Of a stretch of DNA of 64,000 nt, positions 50,759 to 59,986 are shown piece after piece (position 1 is the first letter of the stretch; every line of letters starts with the position of its first letter). The notes beneath the pieces were generated by a model. That model was not told the DNA's origin, searched no databases, and worked only from the letters and a program-made list of their open reading frames with translations. This DNA is from Agromyces mariniharenae (lineage in GTDB: Bacteria; Actinomycetota; Actinomycetes; Actinomycetales; Microbacteriaceae): positions 1,116,001-1,180,000 of the forward strand of contig NZ_VSSB01000002.1 in the NCBI RefSeq assembly GCF_008122505.1, written 5' to 3'. A program made the translations under genes and the position numbers.

Positions 50759-52690
50759 ATGTCCCGGATTTATATGCGCGTGCTCGTTGCTAACGACTCT
50801 GATGCAACGCTTCGGCTCCGGCATCGTTCCACATCTAGGAGCTGGACGGGCGGGTGGGAGCCCGTCGTACAGTCGGAGACACTGCCCGGCGGACACCACG
50901 GCTGGCAGGCCGAAGGCGACCTCTTCATCTGGGAGTTGTCCGGTGTCGAGGCTCGAGTCTGGTATGACGTTGTCGCCCCGTCTGGGGAGGTGCTCGGCGA
51001 GCTATACATCTTTGCCAACAGCCCGGTGAGAGAGTCGCAGTACGGGAACACCTTCCACGTGCACGCACCGGCCGGCTACTACGCCACGTATTCGGACGCC
51101 AAAGGTCAGAAGAACGACAACAACCGTGCCGTTCTCGAGATCAGGTTCAGGAATACCCGCAAGGTCGCAGTGCGGGGCTTCAAGCCCTCAAAGAACGGAT
51201 TCCAGTTCTCGAACGGGTCGTGGAGCGATCAGCTGCCCGTCCTCACGGTCGGAGAACTGTGGAACCGCTTCCGCGGCGTGCTAACTGGCGGTGGTCTGGC
51301 CGACGCGCTGGGGATCACTCCCTCCACGGATTGGCTGCCGCTCACACACGCCGACACTGGTCTGTGTGGCGGCATGACGTATGCGGTCATGGACTACTTC
51401 GCGCTCAATCAGATCCCGCCGGAGGCAAAGAAGAATCGCGACGGTGCTTACGTCCCCCCTGATTCGGCTGACGACCCGATGTTCCTCTTCATTCGAGAGC
51501 GACTCCTGGATAGTTTCGATTTCACCGGTCGGGGGCATCGCTGGCTCTCGTACACCTCGCCGATCTATCCAGACGACGACGAGGGCGTTCTGCAGTCCTT
51601 CGGGGTGATGAAAGGCAAGGCGTGGGTCACGTACCGCGAGGAATGGCCTCGCATCCGTGAGCTGCTCGACAACGGGAAACTGGCGACGGTCGGACTTGTA
51701 CAGTCGGCCCAGTTCGACATCGGCGCGAACCACCAGGTGCTCGCGTATGCGTACGAACAAAGCGCCCAGAACGTCAAGCTCTGGATTTACGACCCGAACG
51801 TCCCTGGCCAAGCCCCCCTCCCTGCGATCGCAGACGACCTTTACCTTGAATTCGACACCTCGAGCACGGCCGACGGAATCACGGTGACGCGTCACAACGC
51901 GCCGGCGGAGGAGCCGGAGAAGGTGAAGCGGATTTACGCCCTCCTGCTGATGGATAACTACATTCCGAAAGCTCCCCCGCCGGGGCGTAGCGTCCCCCCT
52001 CCCGACGCCCCCAAGTACTTCAAGCTGGTCAGGACGGATGCGGAGTCTTTCACCACGGGAGGAACGGTGAAGGGCACTCGCAAGAACTACTGCCAGGAGG
52101 TCATGGAGACCGGCATGTGGACGAGTCGCACCGACATGACATTCGTCGCGCAGGTGGTCGGATACGTCGATCCAGTCGTCTCGTGGACGGTGGCCGGTGT
52201 GCCGGTGACCGACAAGACGACAGCGGTTCCGATCAATGTCGGCGGGACGCCGTTCAGTATCGGATGCCGACTCCTTGCGGGCGGTCGATCCCTGATGCTG
52301 TCCTCTGCCCCTGGCGACACCTATGCTGCCGCAGTCAGCGTCACGATGAAGGATGCCCTGGGCGAGACGAAGGCAGCGACCGACATATTCGACATCGAAG
52401 GGACATACGAGGGGCCCAGGATCGAGCACATCCGCGCCGAAACGCGGTGTCTCGAACGAACGATCCCGGTTCCTGTGGACATCGGCGATTTCGTGATTCC
52501 TAAGGAAGGACCTGGGCCTGTCGAAATCGAAGCATGGAAAGCTGGCGTCCTCGCGCGCCTGAATGAGAATGCGGCGATCAACCCCGCGGCCCGTGCCGCG
52601 ATCGAAGCGTTCGTCGAGCTTCAGGTTGACCTGCCGGACATCGGCGGAATCGGCACCGCCATCGCGCAAAGGAACCGCATCGGCGGCTAG
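50759..52690 (+). CDS. Predicted papain-like cysteine peptidase with beta-rich N-terminal domain
   Basis: 643 residues from ATG 50759 (GGGGAAGGGGA site). Residues about 1-140 are beta-rich (RVLVANDSDATLRLRHRS ... VWYDVVAPSGEVLGELYIFAN) and vaguely like aegerolysin-type domains. The centre has GLCGGMTYAVMDYF (Cys203), GANHQVLAYAYE (His325) and LWIYDPNVPG (Asp345), the order of a papain-type Cys-His-Asp triad. The C-terminal ~250 hold beta-rich modules (TDMTFVAQVVGYVDPVVSWTVAG). There is no signal peptide or membrane helix. The substrate is unknown. The peptidase assignment rests on the motif order. Confidence 0.65.
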   Translation: MSRIYMRVLVANDSDATLRLRHRSTSRSWTGGWEPVVQSETLPGGHHGWQAEGDLFIWELSGVEARVWYDVVAPSGEVLGELYIFANSPVRESQYGNTFHVHAPAGYYATYSDAKGQKNDNNRAVLEIRFRNTRKVAVRGFKPSKNGFQFSNGSWSDQLPVLTVGELWNRFRGVLTGGGLADALGITPSTDWLPLTHADTGLCGGMTYAVMDYFALNQIPPEAKKNRDGAYVPPDSADDPMFLFIRERLLDSFDFTGRGHRWLSYTSPIYPDDDEGVLQSFGVMKGKAWVTYREEWPRIRELLDNGKLATVGLVQSAQFDIGANHQVLAYAYEQSAQNVKLWIYDPNVPGQAPLPAIADDLYLEFDTSSTADGITVTRHNAPAEEPEKVKRIYALLLMDNYIPKAPPPGRSVPPPDAPKYFKLVRTDAESFTTGGTVKGTRKNYCQEVMETGMWTSRTDMTFVAQVVGYVDPVVSWTVAGVPVTDKTTAVPINVGGTPFSIGCRLLAGGRSLMLSSAPGDTYAAAVSVTMKDALGETKAATDIFDIEGTYEGPRIEHIRAETRCLERTIPVPVDIGDFVIPKEGPGPVEIEAWKAGVLARLNENAAINPAARAAIEAFVELQVDLPDIGGIGTAIAQRNRIGG

Positions 52691-52991
52691 GCCACGTCAA
52701 TCAGGTGTTTCCGGGGGAACCCAGTCCCGGATGCGAGCATGCAGCAGATCAGGGCTCACGGAGTGACCCCGGAACGAGGGTCTGGAAGCCCTCCTGAAAC
52801 TCGAACTAGATCGCATCCACGATAGGGGGTTGTGACTGCTCATTTTCGCGGCGTGCAACGCTGCTGCATGACAGTCGGGACGGTTTGGAGCTCTCGACGT
52901 CGTGACTCGACACAACTGCTCGACACTTCGGCGGAAGCTATCCCAACCTGGACGCCGCCATGAAAGCGTCCTCTACCGACGAAATGCAGGC
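52691..52991. other. Convergent intergenic region
   Basis: 301 nt between the stop codons of the papain-like gene and the minus-strand hypothetical gene. Short open frames exist on both strands, but none has a good start or composition. No hairpin as strong as those in the core region was seen. Confidence 0.4.
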
Positions 52992-53768
52992 TCAGTCGTC
53001 GGCCGCGGTATCGCGCTGCTTTCGGTCTCCGCGCTGGCTGATCTCGCGAGGCAGATCCTCGGGGCGTAGCCCCTCGATGACCGCGACCGTCCTTACTATC
53101 TCCTGCCCAACGCGCTGGGTAACCGACTCCCGCGCTGCAAGGTTGATGACCAAGTGCTCCGTCGCCTCGTACACGGCAATCGTGATGCTTGCCGGGTCGA
53201 GGGCTTCAACGGCCGCGAGCGGTACGCGGATCACGAGGTCGTACGACGTTCTCCGACTCACCCGATGGTCGTTCTCGACACCGTCGGACGAGGGGTCGGG
53301 AATCGCGATGTCCAGGCCGGGATCGACAAGCGCCCTCATCGCCAGCGGACCGTCCGGCCCGCTCACCTCGAGGAAGTTCGCGCCGCGAACAGTGGACTGC
53401 ACGAGAGGCGGGGCGTCGACGACCGTACTGTCGAGCACAGAGATCCGTTCGCCTTCGATGCGAAGCACGAACCGAACGCTGCGCGTGGCTTCATCACGGT
53501 TCGTGCCACTCACCGGGTTAGGCTTCCGCATCGGCCACTCCTGCCGCTCATTCCAGGTCGCCGCCCTTCGCCGTGACGGCGGCCGTTTCCAGAGTCCAGT
53601 CGGCGCCTGGGGTTCGGTTCCCTCGAGCGGCCGTCCTATTCCGCCTTGCTTCGTTTCGCCCTTCGGTAGGGATCTCAGTGTCCGGCCGAGCGAGCGCGGT
53701 CTCTTCGCCTCGAGGTCGACCTGCTTGCGCGGTTTCCGCCCACCCTCGGAGTGTTCGATATCGGTCAT
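52992..53768 (-). CDS. Hypothetical protein, basic N-terminus
   Basis: 258 residues. The first ~85 are basic and low-complexity (GGRKPRKQVDLEAKRPRSLGRTL, WKRPPSRRRAATW), followed by a beta-rich domain (TRSVRFVLRIEGERISVLDSTVV ... SYDLVIRVPLAAVEALDPASITIAVYE). No family was recognised. It starts 16 nt after the M64-peptidase stop on the same strand, so the two probably form an operon, and it may be an inhibitor or partner of that peptidase. Confidence 0.65.
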   Translation of the reverse strand: MTDIEHSEGGRKPRKQVDLEAKRPRSLGRTLRSLPKGETKQGGIGRPLEGTEPQAPTGLWKRPPSRRRAATWNERQEWPMRKPNPVSGTNRDEATRSVRFVLRIEGERISVLDSTVVDAPPLVQSTVRGANFLEVSGPDGPLAMRALVDPGLDIAIPDPSSDGVENDHRVSRRTSYDLVIRVPLAAVEALDPASITIAVYEATEHLVINLAARESVTQRVGQEIVRTVAVIEGLRPEDLPREISQRGDRKQRDTAADD

Positions 53769-53784
53769 GATCTGCCGCTCCCTG

Positions 53785-55926
53785 TCACCAGTTTCGCCCG
53801 TGGCGGTAGTTGTGCACCCACTGGTTGTAGATTCTCTCGAGGCGCACCGACGCAGTCGTGGTCATCGATCCCAGCCAGTCGTTGTTGTGCGCCAGCATGC
53901 TGACGGGCCCGCTCGGCACCCGGTGGCGCTTCGCGGTGCCTATTGGGGTGATGACCTCGCCAACGCCCCATCGAGGTAGGCGTGGTGGAGGCACCACGGT
54001 GAACCGGTCGAAGGGACCGAGATGCCACTCGCCGATCCAATCCTCCTCCCAGTCAGCACGCAGGCGCGTGCCGTCCGAGACCATTCGTCCTGCGTAACCA
54101 ACGATCCAGTCCCGGGGATTCCAAGCGAACAACCCCACCTTCCCACTTCCTGTCAGATCGGCAGGCTGGAACTGGTCACCGGCGCGGAGGCCGCCCCAGC
54201 CAGGGACTTCGTCCTCGTAGAGCCGCACTCGGGCGAATCCGTTGCCGGTCGATCGGAACATGCCCAGGTAACAGCTCGACCAGTCCACCGCGTTGGACAG
54301 GAAGATGTCATCCTTTCCGTCGCCGTCGAAGTCGCCAATGTAGATGCGGTCGTTGGCGGCGAACCCACCCCAGCCGGGCAGGTCATCGACGTAGAGGCGG
54401 ACAGTGCGGAAGCCGCCGCGTTGTAGGCGGAGGATGCCGAGGAACTTCTCGCTCCAGTCCCGTCCGTTCCAGATGAGCAGATCGTCGCGACCCGTGCCGG
54501 TAAAGTCCCCAACGCGGAAGATGTCCCACGAGGCGAGCTCGCCCCAACCCGGAAGCTCGTTCTCGTACAAGCGCGTTAGCTTGAACCCGCGCCCTGTCGA
54601 TGTAAGGAGAGCGACGTACCGGCTCGACCAGTCGGCGAGATTGTAGATAAGTAGATCTTGTTTGCCGTCGCCGTCGAAATCTCCGACGAGGAACCGGTCG
54701 TTACGCGCGAACCCGCCCCAGCCAGGGATGTCGCCGTCGTATCGGGCGAGCAGGTGGAGCGTCCCGTCGGGCCGTACCTCGAAGAGGCCAAGATAAGGAA
54801 AGGTGAAGTCGACCGAGTTGTACACCACGACCTCATCCAGGCCGTCGCCGTCGAAGTCGCCAGTAAAGAACTGATCGCCGGGCTTCACGTCCCATCCGGG
54901 CATGGCGTCTGCAGTGGTCTGGACGTGCTGCCAGCCATCGTCAGCTTTGCGGTAGAGCGTGATCGAACGGTCGCCGTACTCGAGGAACTCCGGCGCGAGA
55001 TCCGGGGTGAAGTGGCCGGCCGCGATGCGACGGAAGTTGCGACCGGTCGCCTCATGGTTACCTCGCTTGAGTTCGGTGTAGCAGACCGGGCAGAACTCGT
55101 TCGCATTAGTCCTCATCCGGCAGCGGACCGCCGGCCGGTAGATGCCGGTCGCGAATGTTGCACCGCCCTCGAAGAGGCCTGCGTCCAATGAGTCGTCCCA
55201 GCCAGCGGGCTTCGCGCCGGCAGTGTAGTCGGCGTTAGCACCGGTGCCGGTCGGCACGGGGGTGGTCGGCGCGACGAACGTCGCCCACTTGAGACCCTCG
55301 AGGGTATTCGTGAGCGTGACGTTGACCCTCTGGGGCTCGTTAGTATCCGAGTACGCACCCTTTGCAACCTTGCCGTACTCGTCTTCGAGGTCACCGAAAC
55401 CGTGGCCGAACTCGTGGGCGATCGTTGCCCAGTTCACCGCCATGGTCACTTTGAGCACGGTGCCGTTGCGCAGCCCGCCCTTGAGTGGCGAATTGACGAC
55501 GATCAGGATGAAGTCCCATCCCGGCGCCCACTTGTCGCAGGCGTCTTTAATGGCCTTTTCAGTCTTCGCCGAGTCCTCGAACCAGTCGTGCCACCAGGTG
55601 CCGTTGGAGATGATGCCGAGGGCGGTGTCCTTCAGCGCGTCCGTCGAGGTGTCGTCGCTCGTGTCGGCGTCCGTCCCCTTAAGGTTCCATTTGCGCGTGC
55701 TTGCGACCGAGTCTTTCGACTCGAGATTGACGCGGATGATGTTCCACGCTGCCGAGTCCTCGTTGAAGTAGCCGGACCCGAAGACCCCGTCGATCACCTC
55801 ATCCTGGACGAACTTGTTGAAGGCCGCCTGACCGACCGCGTCGAACCCGTCACCGAGGATCGCCAGGGTTTTCCGTCTCGGGTTGTTGATGCCTACATCC
55901 TGCAGGATGGTCGCGCTGTCAGCCAT
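53785..55926 (-). CDS. M64-family metallopeptidase with C-terminal FG-GAP/VCBS repeats
   Basis: 713 residues. RKTLAILGDGFDAVGQAAFNKFVQDEVIDGVF is the M64 opening. The zinc site is IAHEFGHGFGDLEDEY (His171, Glu172, His175 and the D-E-Y), as in the IgA-peptidase M64 group. From about residue 340 five FG-GAP-like repeats follow, each with G-D-F-D-G-D-G-x-D-E/D or a variant (the last two weaker), forming a Ca-binding beta-propeller. No Sec signal peptide is encoded although the architecture is one of secreted proteins. The ATG has GAAGGGA 8 nt upstream. Transcribed with 52992-53768. Confidence 0.83.
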   Translation of the reverse strand: MADSATILQDVGINNPRRKTLAILGDGFDAVGQAAFNKFVQDEVIDGVFGSGYFNEDSAAWNIIRVNLESKDSVASTRKWNLKGTDADTSDDTSTDALKDTALGIISNGTWWHDWFEDSAKTEKAIKDACDKWAPGWDFILIVVNSPLKGGLRNGTVLKVTMAVNWATIAHEFGHGFGDLEDEYGKVAKGAYSDTNEPQRVNVTLTNTLEGLKWATFVAPTTPVPTGTGANADYTAGAKPAGWDDSLDAGLFEGGATFATGIYRPAVRCRMRTNANEFCPVCYTELKRGNHEATGRNFRRIAAGHFTPDLAPEFLEYGDRSITLYRKADDGWQHVQTTADAMPGWDVKPGDQFFTGDFDGDGLDEVVVYNSVDFTFPYLGLFEVRPDGTLHLLARYDGDIPGWGGFARNDRFLVGDFDGDGKQDLLIYNLADWSSRYVALLTSTGRGFKLTRLYENELPGWGELASWDIFRVGDFTGTGRDDLLIWNGRDWSEKFLGILRLQRGGFRTVRLYVDDLPGWGGFAANDRIYIGDFDGDGKDDIFLSNAVDWSSCYLGMFRSTGNGFARVRLYEDEVPGWGGLRAGDQFQPADLTGSGKVGLFAWNPRDWIVGYAGRMVSDGTRLRADWEEDWIGEWHLGPFDRFTVVPPPRLPRWGVGEVITPIGTAKRHRVPSGPVSMLAHNNDWLGSMTTTASVRLERIYNQWVHNYRHGRNW

Positions 55927-56461
55927 ATCGAAGTCCCTTCTCGTGTCTCCTATTTCTCCGTGACCTTCAGTGGTTTCGAATTCAGGTCATGGAACGCACG
56001 AAGCGAGTTGGAGACAATGGCGCGCACCGCGAGAATCTCCCAGAGGCGACCGTTTGTGTTTGCCAGCGCTCCTAATCCAGGTTGGTCTGCGACCAAACGA
56101 TGCGTCCAAGGCATCGATTGCCGACGCCCAAGCGGCCGTTCCCGTGCGTTTGCGTGCGGCCACCGAGTATCGGTGGGCTCAAGCTACTCTGACCACGTGA
56201 GCCAAGGCGAGTCCGCACTATTGCGGACCTCGCTAAGGCTTAAATCCCCGACTCGCACACCTTCGATACACGGCGATGTCACTCGTAAGCCTGAAGGTCC
56301 CCAAAGAAGACCCGTCGGTTGGTGTGGTTACCGGGCAACGCCAACCCACGAGGAGCGCTCGCGTGATGCCATCGTCCGGATGGATTTGACTATTGATTTT
56401 CGGCGGCTGAGCGGCCATTATGAGCGGCATCCACGGTATCGGTCGAGCATGGGGGGCCGCG
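55927..56461. other. Long divergent intergenic region
   Basis: 535 nt between the divergent metallopeptidase and membrane-protein genes. No supported gene; short open frames on both strands have no plausible ribosome site. It must carry promoters for both neighbours, but none could be assigned. Confidence 0.4.
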
Positions 56462-58771
56462 ATGCCAAAGTGGCAACGTTTGACACGCATCGGCGTTCTG
56501 CTATTCCTAACTGTTACCCCGACCGTGTCACCTCTCGGCGCATCCATGGCGGCATCCGCAAACCCTGAAGTAGTATTGGGGCGCGCGGTGGCAACAGACG
56601 CAGCGGACGAGTGCGCGACGTTCTCGGCTGGCAGCAATTCGGCGGCTGCGGGTGCGAAAGTACTTGAACTGTTCTCAGCGGCTGGATCAGACGCGGATGT
56701 AGTCGCTGCGCAGGTGGTTGGATGTCTGGCCACTCAGACGTCGCTCGATGCCGACGAGCGGACGATGGCCGCCTGCGACGCGGCGTCTACGTTGAGTCTG
56801 GCAAATCGACATGCTGACGCTGCCGCACTGATAAAGGCGTACCAAGCGGTCCAGGGCAGCACCGAGGCGTGCGACGTCCAACTGTCGTCTGCTGAGGCAG
56901 AGCTCTCACCCACGGCGCCCGAAGACCTCGAGGAACTGTGGACGTCATTCGACGAAGAAGTCCTACAGGCCCTTCTCCCAATCGTCTCGTTTGTCGGGCT
57001 CTCCGCACTGGCGATTATCGCCTTGGGCCGGCTGACGATCCTCATCGACCCGTTTAGAAACCTGCGGTCCAATCCCGTGACCAGATCCATGGCATGGTTC
57101 CTGGGACTACTCCTCGCCCTTCTCACGCCAACGATCTTCGTGGTACGTGGATTGTGGCTGATGCGGACAGAGGAGCTCTCGCAAGTAGCGATACCACTCT
57201 CACCTTGGCAACTCTTCGTGGACTTGCTGGGATCTCCGTCCCCAGAGTGGTGGCTGCTGCTCATCGGGGCGGGCCTGGCGGTGCTACTCCTGGGTTACGC
57301 GTTCGCCACCACTCGAAGCACGCACATCACGATCACCAGCAGCAAGGGCGAAGGGGAGGTTCTGGACTCAGCGCGACTCATGGCAACCATCGACGCGGTG
57401 GCGGGCCGTCCCGATCGTGGGCTCGAATTCCCAGTGGGAACGGACATTGAGACCGCAGCCGACAGCGTGAGCAATCTCTCCGAGAACAAGGCGGTGGCTG
57501 CCGTTCAATCGCTGGTCAAGGTCGTCTTTGGCTCGACGCCGTGGAATCTGGGAGTCGAGAACGAGTCGGCAGAGGCAGTCTCTCTCGCGGTTTCGCGAAA
57601 TGGGAAGCTATTGGTCGCTAAGCGACTTCGGCTCTCGGACTATTCATCCCTCTCTACGATGGAACTGCCGTCGAAGGCAGATCGACTCGCCGCCCTTGTT
57701 GCGGGCGAGTTCGTCGCCGCTATGCGTGACCAGTACCGCTGGGAGTTTGATCCCGGTCTGCATGGTGCGACAAGTGCTCAATCGATCGCCCTTCACTATC
57801 TTGCGAGTGCCCAGCTGCAAGCCGAGACCACTGATCCCGACGAGTGGCGGCCCACACTGATGAGAGCTGTCGCTCTCGACCCGGCAAATCGGGCCGCGAG
57901 CGCCACGCTCCGCTTTATCACCGATCGGTTTGCAACCGGACCAGATCTGGAACGCTATAGAAAGCGACTGACGCAGGTTCTTCATGATGAGCTGGAACTG
58001 ACGCGCCACGGTAGGACGAGGATTAAATACGGCCTTGGCTTCGACTCCGCGCGGCGTGATGACATTGTCGAGGATGCGATGGCCACACCGGTGCGACGAC
58101 TACGCAGGAACGACCTACTGATTCGAATTGCCCAATCACTCGTCGCGGTGGAGCGCAATTGCATTGCTCAGGCGGATGCTCGGGCCGGCGAGATCGATAC
58201 GGCGCCTCTCCTCACTTACCTGCTCAAGGTGCGTGGCAACCGTTCGGCCAATCCGATCCTAACCAATAAGCGCAGGATGCTCGCCGACATCACGCTCTTC
58301 CTAACGGATTGTCAAGACGGATCACTCGAGCCTCCTGCTGAGCTTCGCAGAGCGGAGAGGAAGGCCTGGAATGAGGCCCGACCGCTCAAACCCAAAGGTC
58401 TTGCGATCGAGCGGCTCGTCTGCGAGGAAGCAGCCTTAGCGATCTACGGCGATTTTCGCAACGTGCCAGATGTGTGTTACAGCTTGGCCTGTCGCCGCGC
58501 GATGGGCGGATTCACACGAAGCGATGATTCGATTGAATCGATGGAGTCTCTGCTTAAGGTCGCTTTTCGGCGCCCATACAACCGAGAGTGGGCACCTCGG
58601 GATCCCGAGCTTGCCGACTACTACCGGGCCAATAAACCCGAAGTCGACTTATGGATTCGAGAAGCAGTGGCTGCAACCCCACGCCCCAAGCCCAAGCCCA
58701 AGCCCAAGCTCAAGGGGCAAACTCCCTCGCTTCGAAGCTCGCCCATTCGTCGTCGCGTCACAGAACACTGA
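56462..58771 (+). CDS. Membrane protein with extracytoplasmic N-domain, three helices and large cytosolic domain
   Basis: 769 residues from ATG 56462 (an upstream ATG 56420 is in frame). A Sec-type signal (MPKWQRLTRIGVLLFLTVTPTVSPLGASMAASA) leads to a ~120-residue extracytoplasmic helical domain with several Cys. Three membrane helices follow: ALLPIVSFVGLSALAIIALG, MAWFLGLLLALLTPTIFVV and WWLLLIGAGLAVLLLGYAFA. The remaining ~480 residues look cytosolic and helical, with TPR-like parts (LHYLASAQLQAETTDPDEW). It ends in a Lys-Pro repeat. The family is not recognised. Confidence 0.7.
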   Translation: MPKWQRLTRIGVLLFLTVTPTVSPLGASMAASANPEVVLGRAVATDAADECATFSAGSNSAAAGAKVLELFSAAGSDADVVAAQVVGCLATQTSLDADERTMAACDAASTLSLANRHADAAALIKAYQAVQGSTEACDVQLSSAEAELSPTAPEDLEELWTSFDEEVLQALLPIVSFVGLSALAIIALGRLTILIDPFRNLRSNPVTRSMAWFLGLLLALLTPTIFVVRGLWLMRTEELSQVAIPLSPWQLFVDLLGSPSPEWWLLLIGAGLAVLLLGYAFATTRSTHITITSSKGEGEVLDSARLMATIDAVAGRPDRGLEFPVGTDIETAADSVSNLSENKAVAAVQSLVKVVFGSTPWNLGVENESAEAVSLAVSRNGKLLVAKRLRLSDYSSLSTMELPSKADRLAALVAGEFVAAMRDQYRWEFDPGLHGATSAQSIALHYLASAQLQAETTDPDEWRPTLMRAVALDPANRAASATLRFITDRFATGPDLERYRKRLTQVLHDELELTRHGRTRIKYGLGFDSARRDDIVEDAMATPVRRLRRNDLLIRIAQSLVAVERNCIAQADARAGEIDTAPLLTYLLKVRGNRSANPILTNKRRMLADITLFLTDCQDGSLEPPAELRRAERKAWNEARPLKPKGLAIERLVCEEAALAIYGDFRNVPDVCYSLACRRAMGGFTRSDDSIESMESLLKVAFRRPYNREWAPRDPELADYYRANKPEVDLWIREAVAATPRPKPKPKPKLKGQTPSLRSSPIRRRVTEH
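58685..58714 (+). repeat. CCCAAG hexanucleotide tandem repeat
   Basis: Four perfect copies of CCCAAG and a fifth with one change, coding for a (Lys-Pro)n tail near the end of the membrane protein. Such short tandem copies can vary in number between strains. Confidence 0.8.
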
Positions 58772-58811
58772 TCGATCCCGCAGGCCGGGCCAGTTCGCGA
58801 CAGGAGTGACA

Positions 58812-59177
58812 ATGCCTTCGATAGAGATTTCGCAGTACAGCATCACGGTGCGGTACAAGGCATCCGATTCCTGGGTCGCCGAGATCGGGTGCTTCACGTT
58901 CCAAGAGGGCAGTCACCACGCTGTGGAGACTGCTCGCATCCGGTTCTTCCCGGATGATCTCGAGCTGCCGGCGAATGGCCCCGATCTCGGCGTAGCAGGG
59001 TCGATAGCGGTCCTAAATCTGCCCGTGGGCCAGCTCAATACCGTCCTCTCGCTCGTGCGGACGGAGCATCAGGTGCTGGTTGTACAGGACCGCGACCCGT
59101 GGACAGGTGCTCCGATCGAGGGGTGGGCAGTCATGACCGGCCGCAACGAGGTCGGCGGGACTGTGTCCGGCGACTGA
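58812..59177 (+). CDS. Small beta-rich hypothetical protein
   Basis: 121 residues from ATG 58812 (AGGAG 7 nt upstream). Beta strands alternate: EISQYSITVRYKASDSWVAEIGCFTF, ETARIRFFPDD and HQVLVVQDRDPWTG. No signal peptide and no known family. It starts 40 nt after the membrane-protein stop on the same strand and ends exactly where the convergent gene ends (59177/59178). Confidence 0.6.
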   Translation: MPSIEISQYSITVRYKASDSWVAEIGCFTFQEGSHHAVETARIRFFPDDLELPANGPDLGVAGSIAVLNLPVGQLNTVLSLVRTEHQVLVVQDRDPWTGAPIEGWAVMTGRNEVGGTVSGD

Positions 59178-59906
59178 TTACACCTGTGGTGCCGTCTCGT
59201 GGTACGGGCGCCAACGGATTGGAGTGGTCGTCGACCAACGCACGGGCACCGGGTAGCGCTTCGTGTTCGGCCGCTTCGACGCGATTACCTCATACCCCGA
59301 ATACCACAGCACATGCTCGAAGTCGTAGATCCTCCGGCCGTACCGGTCGAACTGCACTCCGAAGCGGTTGTTGAGGGCGGCACCTTCGCCGGTGTAGCAC
59401 CAAGGCGGGCCGCCACTGATCGGACGTGCCCCATCAGGGTGGGGGTTGTCGCTGCTACAGATGACGGACTGTGTGAAGTGAAGGAGCCGGAAACCGCCAG
59501 CGTTCACTGGCGAGTTTCCCTCCTCGCGAATAATGGCCGTGTGGAGCTCAATGTCGGCGGGTATGCCAGGGGCGTTGTCAGATTCGCCGACACGCAGTGC
59601 CGGTACGGCCCCATCATCATTGATCGGCGCGGCGATTGTGTATGAGCCACCTGGCTCGCCGTCGAGTGAGAGCGTCGCACCGACCCGGACGAACACCCCA
59701 TCATCCGTGCCCACCCAGTCGATCTGCTCGTTGAAATCGCAAGTCGCAAGGTCCAGTGTTTCGAGGTGCAGAGCCGCGACCTTCCCGTGGACTAGCGGTG
59801 CCAGCCGATGCACGCCGTCGGCCCATTCACCGTGGTACTCGATGCCAGCTATCGCTGACAGGCGTGCTCCGCGCGGCACGTTCGATGGAATCTCAATCTT
59901 CAACAT
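59178..59906 (-). CDS. Hypothetical beta-rich protein
   Basis: 242 residues from ATG 59906 (ATG 59915 is also in frame). Mostly beta-type sequence (GEPGGSYTIAAPINDDGAVPALRVGES), with a Cys pair (VICSSDNPHP and PPWCYTGEG) and an aromatic C-terminus (DFEHVLWYSGYEVIASK). No signal peptide or recognised family. It follows the FG-GAP propeller gene by 80 nt on the same strand and is probably co-transcribed. Confidence 0.6.
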   Translation of the reverse strand: MLKIEIPSNVPRGARLSAIAGIEYHGEWADGVHRLAPLVHGKVAALHLETLDLATCDFNEQIDWVGTDDGVFVRVGATLSLDGEPGGSYTIAAPINDDGAVPALRVGESDNAPGIPADIELHTAIIREEGNSPVNAGGFRLLHFTQSVICSSDNPHPDGARPISGGPPWCYTGEGAALNNRFGVQFDRYGRRIYDFEHVLWYSGYEVIASKRPNTKRYPVPVRWSTTTPIRWRPYHETAPQV

Positions 59907-59986
59907 GATGCCCACCATCCTCCAGATAGCCGAGGAACCCACTGCTGCCGGGAACCAGGAACGACTCAGTCACATCAGCGCGCGTA

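Noticed and set aside
52697..52915. 72-codon minus-strand frame in the 52.7-53.0 kb gap
   Set aside because: No start signal, no neighbour coupling and no family; the composition does not differ from the surrounding spacer.
58685..58714. Short repeat array as a CRISPR
   Set aside because: The 6-bp unit is in tandem without spacers and codes for Lys-Pro; it is a coding microsatellite.
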